A stretch of DNA of 16,316 nucleotides from DASQLQ01 sp035629935 (lineage in GTDB: Bacteria; Actinomycetota; CADDZG01; WHSQ01): the NCBI GenBank assembly GCA_035629935.1, contig DASQLQ010000120.1:1-16316 (forward strand). The letters run 5' to 3'. Positions 5,492 through 15,987 of this stretch are shown here, in pieces. Position 1 is the stretch's first letter. Every line of letters starts with the position of its first letter. A program made the translations under genes and the position numbers. The notes beneath the pieces are model-generated. The model made no database searches. It was not told the origin of the DNA and saw only the letters and a program-made list of their open reading frames with translations.

Positions 5492-7170
5492 AGAGAACTC
5501 TCCAAGGCTTTCATTGCATCGACGATGCCGTTGCCATAGAAACCGTTGAAGTCGCCCTCACCCTCTTCACACGTTGCGGTGAAGTCCTCGGCCTGGAACC
5601 CGAAGTCGCTGAGCGCGTTCCCGATCTCCGGATAACGCTGGACCCCGCCTTCTGGACACGGGTGCTGCTGAGCGCTGCTCTCGAGGATCGCTTCGACCTG
5701 GTCGGGATCCATCGTGAGGCCCCCGTCCCCGTCGTCGCTACCGAACTGACTGACGATCAGCGCAGCGACACCGGCCGCGATCGGCGACGACATCGATGTG
5801 CCCTCCGCGAACATGTAGTACGAGCATTGCGGCTTCGCCTTCTTCGAACACCGTCGGATCACTTCAGGTGTGTTGGGCTTCCCCTTCCTATTCACCAAGC
5901 CGTATTTACGGATGCCCGAGGTCGACCATGCCGACAAGGCCATGTTGTACGGATAAGGAAGCGCGTTGTCGAAGCTGTCCCCCGAGGGGGCCGCGACTTC
6001 GGTTTGCTCGAGCCCGTAGTTCGAGAGCCACGACTTGCGCCCACTCGGCCCCGTGCCGCCGACGGCGATCACATGCTCGCCTTCCGTCGGAAGAGTCACG
6101 CAAGAGTTGTCGATGTCTCGTTTGTACGGTGCCTCGGGCGGGAAGTCGGGGCTGATCTCGTCGACCTCTGGATCGCCGATGTCCGTCCACTCGTTGCCCA
6201 TCGCGGAAACCATCGTCACTCCACGATCGTGTGCGTAATCGAGGGCACGGCCCATGGCCTCGATGATCGTCTGCTGTTCGAGCTGAGCCTCGGGTGAATC
6301 GGCCGGGTTGTCCGTGCAGTTGTAGAGCCACGGATCGACGAAGAAACTCATGTTGACGACGTCGATGCCGTTATCACCCGCGTAGGTCAACGCATCGACG
6401 GTTGGCTGCAGGAAGAAGTATCCGGAGTCCTGTCCCGCACGCAGGTTGACGAGTGTGACGCTCGGTGCGACGCCCGAAACGCCGACCCCGTTACGGGCAC
6501 CGGCCACTGTCGTTGCCGTCCACGTTCCGTGACCGTCCTCGTCGACGAGGGCCGTGTCTTCGCATGATCTGTCGGGCTCTCTCTTGCATTTCCCGTCTAC
6601 GGAGGGGATGTCCTGAGTGAAGTTGCGAGAAAGCTCCCTATCGAGGTTGCCGGCTACGTCTCGGTGGCGAGCATCGATACCGGTGTCCATGATCCCCACC
6701 AAGACCCGACTGTCGCCTTGCTGGATGTCATACGAGCTGGTCGGCCCTGCGTTCACCTGTCTCAAGTGCCACTGGTATCTCCACAAGGTGTCTTCGCCAA
6801 GATGATGTGCCGCTCTGAACGGTGCGGAGCGCACAGACGGTCGAGTAGTCAGCGCCGGCTTGTGCAGGTCTTGTGGCGCCCGTCCGACGATCCGGTCGCG
6901 GGCCACGCCACGGAAAACTCCCGTCTCCATCGCCCTCGAAACGAATGCGCCTTCCGCGACGACCGTGGTGAGACCGATGCGGTTGTTACTACCGACGATG
7001 CGGGCTCCCAGCGACTTCAGAGAGGCTCGTGCCCGCGCAGGTGAAACGCTCGCGCGAGTCAGGACCGTGTAACGGACCTTTCCGAGATGCGCTTGTTTTG
7101 CTTGCGAACCACTCGTAACCAATCCGGCCCCGAGCAGCGCGCATAGCGCCAGTGCGGCGATCTTTTTCAA
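5488..7170 (-). CDS. Secreted subtilisin-like (S8) serine protease
   Basis: A 560-residue exported protease. I start it at TTG 7170..7168, since AGAGGGG lies 6 bases upstream and the product then opens with a clean Sec signal peptide (MKKIAALALCALLGAGLV). A GTG at 7197 would add nine charged residues and has no good ribosome site. Residues of about 30-95 resemble an I9-type propeptide. The catalytic triad is complete: D162 (VGIMDTGIDARHRD), H214 (DEDGHGTWTATTVAG) and S459 (EGTSMSSPIAAGVAAL); the oxyanion Asn is in MVSAMGNEW. Five or more Cys residues (KCKREPDRSC, NCTDNP, NSCVTL, RRCSKK, QCSYY) suggest disulfides outside the cell. The substrate is unknown and no dedicated partner is adjacent. 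It is divergent from glgX, with 99 bases between the starts. Confidence 0.9.
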   Translation of the reverse strand: MKKIAALALCALLGAGLVTSGSQAKQAHLGKVRYTVLTRASVSPARARASLKSLGARIVGSNNRIGLTTVVAEGAFVSRAMETGVFRGVARDRIVGRAPQDLHKPALTTRPSVRSAPFRAAHHLGEDTLWRYQWHLRQVNAGPTSSYDIQQGDSRVLVGIMDTGIDARHRDVAGNLDRELSRNFTQDIPSVDGKCKREPDRSCEDTALVDEDGHGTWTATTVAGARNGVGVSGVAPSVTLVNLRAGQDSGYFFLQPTVDALTYAGDNGIDVVNMSFFVDPWLYNCTDNPADSPEAQLEQQTIIEAMGRALDYAHDRGVTMVSAMGNEWTDIGDPEVDEISPDFPPEAPYKRDIDNSCVTLPTEGEHVIAVGGTGPSGRKSWLSNYGLEQTEVAAPSGDSFDNALPYPYNMALSAWSTSGIRKYGLVNRKGKPNTPEVIRRCSKKAKPQCSYYMFAEGTSMSSPIAAGVAALIVSQFGSDDGDGGLTMDPDQVEAILESSAQQHPCPEGGVQRYPEIGNALSDFGFQAEDFTATCEEGEGDFNGFYGNGIVDAMKALESSL

Positions 7171-7257
7171 GTCCGACCCCTCTCGTTTAGATCTCACGCC
7201 AGCCTGACAGCGCGGAACGCCAACAACCAGAGGGTTCGGCAGTTTCTCCCGGCCCCG

Positions 7258-7263
7258 TAAGGT
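7258..7263 (+). promoter_or_regulatory. Candidate -10 box for the glgX-treY-GH57-treZ cluster
   Basis: TAAGGT is followed by six bases (CTGGGC) and then the ATG of glgX at 7270, which puts the hexamer at -12 to -7. This is the spacing of actinobacterial leaderless promoters. The AAGG inside it could alternatively serve as a weak Shine-Dalgarno. No clear -35 element was seen in the 99-base divergent gap. Confidence 0.42.
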
Positions 7264-7269
7264 CTGGGC

Positions 7270-9376
<2,107 letters not shown>

Positions 9377-9387
<11 letters not shown>

Positions 9388-11872
9388 GGTACGAGCCACA
9401 TACAGGGTTCAACTGCATAAGAACTTCACGCTCACGGATGCCATCGCGATGGTGGATTACCTAGCGGAGCTCGGCATCACTCATCTCTATTGTTCGCCCT
9501 ACCTCCAGTCTCGCCCGGGAAGCACGCATGGATACGACGTGGTCGACCACTCGCGGATCGATCCGGAGTTGGGTGGCGAAGGGGCGCTGGATGCTTTCAT
9601 CGAGAAACTCCGCGAGCGTGGGATGGGCCACATCCTCGACGTCGTCCCGAATCACATGACGATCGCCGAGCGCGCCAACGAATGGTGGTGGGACGTTCTG
9701 AAGAGAGGTCCCTACAGCGATTACGCGGCTTTCTTCGACATCGACTGGGATCCGGCAGAGGAACGACTGCGCCGGAGCATCCTCATCCCCATACTCGGAG
9801 ACCACTACGGCCGGGTGCTCGAGAAGGGCGAGATCCGCCTAGCCGAGGAAGACGATGAGGTTGTCGTTCGTTATTACGACCACGTATTCCCCGTTGCCCC
9901 CGACTCGATGTCGCGCGTGCTCGGAGAGGGGGCCGAGATACAGCGGTACAACGAGGACCAGGAGGCGCTCCACGCGCTCCTCGAATCTCAGAACTATCGA
10001 CTTGCTTACTGGCGAACCGCGGGCCAAGAGCTCAACTATCGGCGCTTCTTTGCCATCAACGACCTCGCCGCTCTGCGTATCGACCACGAGGAGGTCTTCG
10101 ACCGCGTGCACGAGCTTGTCCTGCGGATGGTCGAGGACGGCAAGTTGCAGGGCCTGCGGATCGATCACATCGACGGTCTGCGCTACCCCACCCGCTATCT
10201 GGCCAGGTTGCGCGAGCGAGCACCCGAGGCCTACACGATCATCGAAAAGATCCTCGAGCCCCGCGAAGAGCTTCCCGAAGCGTGGCCGATCGAGGGCACC
10301 ACGGGATACGACTTCATCAACCGGGTCACGGCCCTGTTCGTCGACAGCTCCGGTGAAGAGCCCATGACGGAGGTCTATGCGCGATTCACCGGGGAATCCG
10401 TCGACCTCGAAGCCGAACGCACGCTTACGAAGAAGCTGATGATCGACACGGAGTTCGGCGGAGAATTGGAGCGTCTTACCGACCTCTTCGTGGCGGTTTG
10501 CGAACGGGAACGCTGGTATCGGGACTACACGCGAACTGAGTTGCGTGAGGCCTTGCGGGAGACAGCCGCTGCTTTCCCCGTGTACCGCACTTATGTCGAC
10601 CCGCAATACCCCGTCAGGAATGAGGACGTCCGTTATGTCCAAGAAGCGATCTCGATGGCTCGATCGACGCGAACTGATCTCGATGGCGAGCTATTCGATC
10701 TGCTCAGCGAGATCCTTCTCTTGCGCGTCGCCGGACCGGAGGCGGAAGCCCTAGCAGTTCGTTTCCAGCAAACGACGGGCCCGGTGGTAGCGAAAGGGGT
10801 CGAGGACACCCTCTTCTACCGGTTCAACCGGCTCATCTCGTTGAACGAGGTTGGTGGCGACCCGGGACACTTCGGACTGAGCCCGGATGAGTTCCACGCA
10901 CAGAGCGGCCTCGCTCAAGAACGGTGGCCGCTCACGATGTTGGCCTCTTCGACGCATGACACCAAGAGAAGTGAGGACGTGCGGGCTCGCATCGGATTGC
11001 TGTCCGAGATCCCCGATGAGTGGGCCAAGGCCGTCGATCGTTGGGCCGGGATCAACGCGAAGCACAAGAAAGGAAACCAGCCCGAGCGCAACGTCGAGTA
11101 CCTCCTGTATCAAACGCTCGTGGGAGCCTGGCCCTTGGGAGTCAGACGAGCCACGGTGTTCATGCAGAAGGCGATCCGGGAAGCGAAGGTCCACACGTCA
11201 TGGATCGCTCGCGATCCAACTTACGAAGCGGCCGTACACGGTTTCACCGAACGCGTGCTCGCCGATCGAGACTTCCAGGACGCTCTCGAGTTGTTCGTAA
11301 AACCTCTGATCCAACCCGGGCGGATCACTTCCCTCGCGCAGACATTGATCAAGCTGACTTCACCCGGTGTGCCCGACTTCTATCAGGGGTGCGAGCTGTG
11401 GGACTTCAGCCTCGTGGACCCGGATAACCGCCGGCGCGTCGACTATGGCCAGCGGATGGTCCTCTTGAACCAGATAAAAGCGATGGACGCCAGATCGGCA
11501 ACGGCCGACTGGGAGTCAGGAACGCCGAAGATGTTCCTGATCCATCGAGCGCTGTCGCTGCGTGCGAAGCGTCCGGAAACCTTCGGAGCCGATTCGACAT
11601 ACGCGCCGTTAACCGCCGGCGGCCTCCACGCCGACCGCGTCGTGGCCTACCTTCGTGGCGACAGGGTGATCAGCGTCGCGCCGCGGCTCGTCATGGGGCT
11701 GCGGGGAGCATCCGGTGAGATCGATTGGAACAACACTTCCCTGGCCTTGCCTCCCGGTCGGTGGACCGACCATCTGAGTGGGGACGAGCACACGGGAACC
11801 GTTTCACTCGACGTCCTCTTGAGAGACTTTCCGGTCGCTCTCCTGGAGCGTCTCGACGAACCGGACGATTAG
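9377..11872 (+). CDS. treY: Maltooligosyl trehalose synthase
   Basis: An 831-residue intramolecular transglucosylase (GH13) that changes the reducing-end alpha-1,4 bond of maltodextrins to the alpha,alpha-1,1 bond of trehalose. Family signatures are clear: TYRVQLHKNFTLTDA and LYCSPYLQSRPGSTHGYD at the N-terminus, DVVPNHM, GLRIDHIDGLRYP with nucleophile D263, IIEKIL with E290, and ASSTHDTKRSEDVRAR with D528. GTG 9377 is the only possible start, because an in-frame stop lies at 9362. It has no Shine-Dalgarno and overlaps the glgX end by 11 bases, so translation is probably coupled. It is somewhat longer than many TreY proteins, but I see no extra domain. The gene ends 9 bases before the GH57 start. 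Confidence 0.96.
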
Positions 11873-11875
11873 CAT
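11870..11875 (+). promoter_or_regulatory. Candidate internal -10 box before the GH57 gene
   Basis: TAGCAT, whose TAG is the treY stop codon, is followed by CGAGTC (6 bases) and the ATG at 11882. The spacing matches the boxes before glgX and the DinB-like gene. It could give the last genes of the cluster a separate leaderless transcript. A short GAG is the only Shine-Dalgarno-like element. Confidence 0.33.
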
Positions 11876-11881
11876 CGAGTC

Positions 11882-13912
11882 ATGGCGGCCGCACCCTCTT
11901 CTCGCGCTCATCTCGCCCTAGTTATCCACTTCCATCAACCGGTCGGAAACCTCGACTCTGTGGTGCAGTCGGCGACGGATCGCTGCTACCGGCCGTTCCT
12001 CGAGTTGCTCGCCGACTACCCGGAGATCCCGATGACTCTTCATTACTCGGGTTGTCTCCTCGAATGGATGGAGGCCAACGCATCCGACGTGACTCGACTG
12101 TTGAGAAGCCTCGTCGAGCGAGGACAGGTCGAGTTGATGACCGGTGGCTTCTACGAACCGATCCTCGCGGCCCTTCCGCACCGCGATCGCGTCGGACAGG
12201 TCGAGATGCTCACCACCCACCTGCGCCGCGAGTATCTGGCGGAGCCGCGCGGCGCATGGCTGACCGAACGGGTTTGGGAGCAGGAGGTCGTAGGAGCCCT
12301 GACGGAGGCGAAGGTTCGTTACACCGTGGTGGACGACACCATGTTCAACGCGGTGGGTATCACGGATACAGAGCTGACGGGACCTTTCGTCACCGAGCAC
12401 GAGGGCGTGCCGATGCTCGTGTACGCCGGAGATCGCAACCTTAGGTACCTGATCCCGTACAAGAGGGTCGACCGCGTCTTCGACTACATACGCAACGCCT
12501 CAACCGCCGGCGAACCTCGACTCTTCGTCTATGGGGATGACGGAGAGAAGTTCGGTGAATGGCCCGACACGTTCGAGCGCGTCTACGAGGGCAAGTGGCT
12601 GGCCAATTTCTTCGAAGAGCTCATGAACCAGCGCGACTGGCTCTATCTAACGACCCTCGGCGAGCATTCGGCGACGGCGATACCTAAGGGGCGCGTTTAC
12701 CTGCCTTCGTCCTCGTATCACGAGATGATGACGTGGGCGCTTCCTACCCAGGCGCGTCTCACGGTCGGGAAGGCGCGACGCGAGCTGGAGAAGGATGACC
12801 CACAAGGGGTCCTACCGTTCCTTTTGGGAGCGCCATGGCGAGCGTTCCTGGCTAAGTACCCAGAGGTCAATCACCTTCAGAAGCGCATGCTGCGCGTCAG
12901 CGCGGACATCAACAGCGTGGACGAGCCGCCCGATGGAGCCATCCGCGAGCTCTACCGGGCGCAATGCAACTGTGCGTACTGGCACGGGGCATTCGGCGGC
13001 ATCTATCTGGGTTTCATGCGAGGTGCTCTGTGGCACCATCTCATGCGCGCTGAAGGGATGGTCGCGGGACTTCGGAGTGCCCCTTCGGTGACGACGATCG
13101 ACCTCAACGCCGACACCTTGGACGAGATCCTGATCAGGGCTCCTTGGGGAGCGGCGATCCTCTCTCCGCACCAAGGTGGCGCCCTGATCGAGCTCGACGA
13201 TTGGAGTGTGGGTGCGAACGTCCTCGCCGTGGTGGGCCGTCACCGCGAGGCATATCACCTCGAAGACGAGAATCCCTCCGACCCGGACGCGGAGACGGAT
13301 GCAGACGAGATGCAGGCATCGCAACCTCGATCAGACGTTGATCGCGACTCGCTCGTCTTCGACGAGTACGCGCGTGGAGCGCTCGTCGACATCGTGGATG
13401 GACATCGGGTCACGGATGCGTACGAATACAGCGTGGATGAAGGGGGCCTGGCGCGCTTGTGGACTTCGGTCGACGGACTCCGGATCGAGAAGAAGGTAAG
13501 TGCGGATGCGGAAGAGCTCGTGGCGGCTTACGAGATAACCAATGACTCGGGCAGTCGCTACGAAGGGACGTTCGCTACCGAGGCCTCGGTCATGCCGCTG
13601 AACCTTGGCCGTGAACTCACCGAGATAAAGGTCGAGGAGACCGGCTCGGGGTGGCGAGTGACTCAAGACGAGGCAGAGGTGGTGCTCGAAGTCGACCTGG
13701 GCGTTACAGCTCGGATCGAGCACGAGCCGATAGACACCGCATCGACCAGCCTCGAAGGACTGAAGCAGATGACGCAGGGTGTGGCCGTTACTGCACTCTG
13801 GGACCTGGCACTCGATGCAGGCGAAACGTTCTCGGTGGAAACACGTTGGCGTCTCGTTGCCAATACTGCAGCTCTGACGAAAATGGAGAGGGGCGTCTCA
13901 GCTGCGTTGTGA
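11882..13912 (+). CDS. GH57 4-alpha-glucanotransferase / alpha-amylase-like enzyme
   Basis: A 676-residue glycoside hydrolase family 57 protein of the group with the AmyA/glucanotransferase central and C-terminal domains (PF09094, PF09095). Conserved GH57 regions are present in order: HFHQP (16-20), GGFYEPI (88-94), WLTERVWE with the likely nucleophile E129, and YGDDGEKFGEW around 217-227 carrying the acid/base Asp. The AQCNCAYWHGAFGGIYLGF segment follows in the middle domain. The C-terminal beta domain is complete; a strongly acidic linker at about 459-489 interrupts it. Relatives move or hydrolyse alpha-1,4 glucan segments. Lying between treY and treZ, it may disproportionate short maltodextrins into lengths TreY can use; this is inference. 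Transferase versus hydrolase activity cannot be decided here. The stop overlaps the proposed treZ start by 11 bases. Confidence 0.9.
   Translation: MAAAPSSRAHLALVIHFHQPVGNLDSVVQSATDRCYRPFLELLADYPEIPMTLHYSGCLLEWMEANASDVTRLLRSLVERGQVELMTGGFYEPILAALPHRDRVGQVEMLTTHLRREYLAEPRGAWLTERVWEQEVVGALTEAKVRYTVVDDTMFNAVGITDTELTGPFVTEHEGVPMLVYAGDRNLRYLIPYKRVDRVFDYIRNASTAGEPRLFVYGDDGEKFGEWPDTFERVYEGKWLANFFEELMNQRDWLYLTTLGEHSATAIPKGRVYLPSSSYHEMMTWALPTQARLTVGKARRELEKDDPQGVLPFLLGAPWRAFLAKYPEVNHLQKRMLRVSADINSVDEPPDGAIRELYRAQCNCAYWHGAFGGIYLGFMRGALWHHLMRAEGMVAGLRSAPSVTTIDLNADTLDEILIRAPWGAAILSPHQGGALIELDDWSVGANVLAVVGRHREAYHLEDENPSDPDAETDADEMQASQPRSDVDRDSLVFDEYARGALVDIVDGHRVTDAYEYSVDEGGLARLWTSVDGLRIEKKVSADAEELVAAYEITNDSGSRYEGTFATEASVMPLNLGRELTEIKVEETGSGWRVTQDEAEVVLEVDLGVTARIEHEPIDTASTSLEGLKQMTQGVAVTALWDLALDAGETFSVETRWRLVANTAALTKMERGVSAAL
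13886..13904 (+). promoter_or_regulatory. Ribosome binding site and CTG start deciding the treZ N-terminus
   Basis: GAGAGGGG (13886-13893) is followed by 8 bases and CTG at 13902, in frame with treZ. From the in-frame stop at 13875 to TTG 13971 there is no ATG, GTG or TTG in this frame. Starting at TTG 13971 would delete the conserved VWAPNA strand of the N-terminal domain, so CTG is the best supported start. Confidence 0.6.
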
Positions 13913-15614
13913 GGTTTGGGCGCCGAACGCGTCGACCGTCGAGCTCGTCACGGGATCGGGCCGAACATCGTTGTCGGTTCGTGGTGACGGCTGGTTCGTT
14001 GGGCCTGAGGTTCCCAGTGGGCTCGACTATCGATTCGCTGTGGACGGAGGGGAGCCGCTCCCCGACCCCCGTTCCCCGTGGCAGCCGGAGGGACCACACG
14101 GCTCTTCGCGCGCACTAGACCACACTGAGTTCCAGTGGACCGACCAGGCATGGCGGGGAAGCTCTCTTCCAAACGCCGTCATCTACGAGTGCCACATCGG
14201 CACCTTCACGGAGGAAGGAACGTTCGACGCAGCGATCCACAAGCTGCCGCATCTCATAGACCTGGGCGTGACGGCGATCGAGCTGATGCCGGTCGTTGAG
14301 TTCTCCGGTAGGCGGGGTTGGGGGTACGACGGGGTCGACCTGTTCGCCCCCCATCATTCCTATGGAGGGCCGGATGGTCTCAAGCGGCTTATCGACGCAG
14401 CGCACGGTCTGGGACTCAGCACGATCGTCGACGTCGTCTACAACCATTTCGGGCCCGACGGGAATTACGTGTCTAACTTCGGTCCCTACTTCACAGATCG
14501 CTACGCGACGCCGTGGGGGCAAGCGATCAATTTCGACGGGCCGGATAGCGATGAAGTGCGGCGGTTCTTCGTCGACAACGCCTTGATGTGGCTCCGCGAT
14601 TACCACTTCGACGGGCTGAGGCTCGATGCGATCCACGCGATCCTCGACGGCTCGGCGTTGCACATCCTCGAACAGTTGAAGCACGAGGTGGTCGAGTTGG
14701 AATCGGTATTGGGACGGACCCTTTGGGTCATCGCGGAGAGTGACCTCAACGACCCGCGCATCGTCGAACGCGTTGGCGCCGGCGGATACGGACTGGACGC
14801 GCAGTGGAGTGACGACTTCCATCACTCGATCCATGCCCTGTTGAGCGGCGAGGTGACCGGCTACTACGCGGACTTCGGCTCCTTACGCCATCTAGCGAAG
14901 GCACTCGGTCATGCATTCGTCTACGACGGCATCCACTCTGGGTTCCGGCGTCGGGTGCACGGCCGCAGTACGGACGGGATCCCCGGCCATCGCTTCCTCG
15001 GCTATGCACAGAACCACGACCAGATCGGCAATAGGGCGAAAGGCGATCGCCTGGGAGCACTGGTGAGTCCGGATCTCCTCAAGGTCACGGCCGCTCTAGT
15101 GATGACGGCACCCTTCATCCCGATGATCTTCCAAGGCGAGGAATGGGGAGCGCTGACACCGTTCCTCTACTTCACCGATCACAACGACGAGTTGGGCCGC
15201 TTGGTAACCGAAGGCAGGAAACGTGAGTTCGCTGCGTTCGGTTGGAGCGAAGACGAGATCCCAGACCCTCAGGCCCCCGGCACCTTCGAGGTCTCCAAGC
15301 TTCGTTGGGCAGACGTCGAAGATCCGTTGCACGCCGACCTGCTCGCGTGGCACAAGGCTCTGATCCAGTTGCGCACCAGCTCGCCGGACCTGATCGATGG
15401 ACGGATGGACCTCGTAGAGGTGGACTTCGACGAGGACGAACGCTGGTTGGTTATGCGGCGAGGCGCGATCACGGTCGCGTGCAACTTCGGTCCCGATGAG
15501 GTGACGATCCCGCTCAACGATCAGCGCACCGCCGAGCTCCTCCTAACATCGGGCAAGGATCCCGACGGGAACAGTCTCGCCCCGGCGAGCGTTTCCATCT
15601 GGTGTGAGAGATGA
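13902..15614 (+). CDS. treZ: Malto-oligosyltrehalose trehalohydrolase
   Basis: A 570-residue GH13 enzyme that releases free trehalose from the maltooligosyl trehalose made by TreY. With the CTG start it opens MRCEVWAPNASTVELV, the standard N-terminal domain, and reaches the family's usual length. Catalytic residues are D242 (FDGLRLDAIHAI), E279 (LWVIAESDLNDP) and D373 (GYAQNHDQIGNR); YECHIGTFTEEGTF and DVVYNHFGPDGNY are typical TreZ segments. The similar family GlgB is excluded by the HDQIGNR motif and the short N-terminus. The start is unusual, with no ATG, GTG or TTG that keeps VWAPNA, and overlaps the GH57 stop by 11 bases, so translation may rely on reinitiation. The catalytic part is certain; only the first 23 residues depend on the start choice. 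Confidence 0.95.
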   Translation: MRCEVWAPNASTVELVTGSGRTSLSVRGDGWFVGPEVPSGLDYRFAVDGGEPLPDPRSPWQPEGPHGSSRALDHTEFQWTDQAWRGSSLPNAVIYECHIGTFTEEGTFDAAIHKLPHLIDLGVTAIELMPVVEFSGRRGWGYDGVDLFAPHHSYGGPDGLKRLIDAAHGLGLSTIVDVVYNHFGPDGNYVSNFGPYFTDRYATPWGQAINFDGPDSDEVRRFFVDNALMWLRDYHFDGLRLDAIHAILDGSALHILEQLKHEVVELESVLGRTLWVIAESDLNDPRIVERVGAGGYGLDAQWSDDFHHSIHALLSGEVTGYYADFGSLRHLAKALGHAFVYDGIHSGFRRRVHGRSTDGIPGHRFLGYAQNHDQIGNRAKGDRLGALVSPDLLKVTAALVMTAPFIPMIFQGEEWGALTPFLYFTDHNDELGRLVTEGRKREFAAFGWSEDEIPDPQAPGTFEVSKLRWADVEDPLHADLLAWHKALIQLRTSSPDLIDGRMDLVEVDFDEDERWLVMRRGAITVACNFGPDEVTIPLNDQRTAELLLTSGKDPDGNSLAPASVSIWCER

Positions 15615-15618
15615 AAGC

Positions 15619-15987
15619 ATGACCGAGCCACAGCCCACCTTCGAAGATCTCGTGTCGGACGCCTTGGATTCGCTTCCCGAGGAGCTCGCCAGGATGATGA
15701 ACAACGTCGAAGTCGTCGTTGAGGACGAACCACCTCGGGAGTACACGGCAGGTTTACCCAGGGGCTCGACCCTGTTGGGTCACTATCACGGCATCCCGCT
15801 GACGAGCCGAGGTGTGAACTATGACCACGTGCTCCCCGACAAGATCTCGATATACGCAGGTCCGATCACTCGCATAGCGCGTACACCCGAACGGATCAAA
15901 GAGCAGGTCCGTCGCACGGTGATCCACGAAATCGCACACCACTTCGGCATCGACGACGACCGTCTGCACGAACTAGGCGCGTACTAG
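15619..15987 (+). CDS. Minimal-zincin metallopeptidase family protein (PF06262)
   Basis: A 122-residue small metallopeptidase. The zinc motif HEIAHHFGIDDDRL carries H103, E104, H107 and the third ligand D113 (HExxHxxGxxD). The N-terminal FEDLVSDALDSLPEELARMMNNVEVVVED and the central ISIYAGPITR are typical of the family, which is common in actinobacteria and has no well-defined substrate. I choose ATG 15619, 4 bases after the treZ stop, because homologues usually begin near this point; a GTG at 15604 would add five residues and overlap treZ by 11 bases. It is last in the rightward run, but a link to trehalose metabolism is not evident. Its TAG stop is shared with the convergent gene. Confidence 0.86.
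   Translation: MTEPQPTFEDLVSDALDSLPEELARMMNNVEVVVEDEPPREYTAGLPRGSTLLGHYHGIPLTSRGVNYDHVLPDKISIYAGPITRIARTPERIKEQVRRTVIHEIAHHFGIDDDRLHELGAY
15984..15987. other. Second shared CTAG stop of convergent genes
   Basis: The metallopeptidase stop TAG (15985-15987) and the stop of the minus-strand methyltransferase-like gene (15986-15984) use one CTAG palindrome, the same arrangement as at 5488-5491. No terminator fits between the genes. Confidence 0.95.

Noticed and set aside
7171..7269. Promoter or operator for the protease in the divergent gap
   Set aside because: No -35/-10 pair with acceptable spacing and no inverted repeat was visible on the protease side.
9839..10642. Long open frame antisense to treY
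   Set aside because: It mirrors the codon structure of treY, has no recognisable domain, and the sense gene carries full catalytic motifs.
11725..12444. Open frame spanning the treY-GH57 junction in another frame
   Set aside because: Arg/Gly/Pro-rich shadow typical of high-GC DNA, running across two well-supported genes.
14115..14834. Long open frame antisense to treZ
   Set aside because: Shadow of the treZ codons; no motif and no ribosome site.
13971..15614. treZ starting at TTG 13971
   Set aside because: It would remove the conserved VWAPNA strand encoded in frame upstream, and no Shine-Dalgarno precedes it.
13902..15614. Calling the last GH13 gene glgB (branching enzyme)
   Set aside because: The HDQIGNR motif, the lack of the long GlgB N-terminal modules, and the position after treY all fit TreZ.
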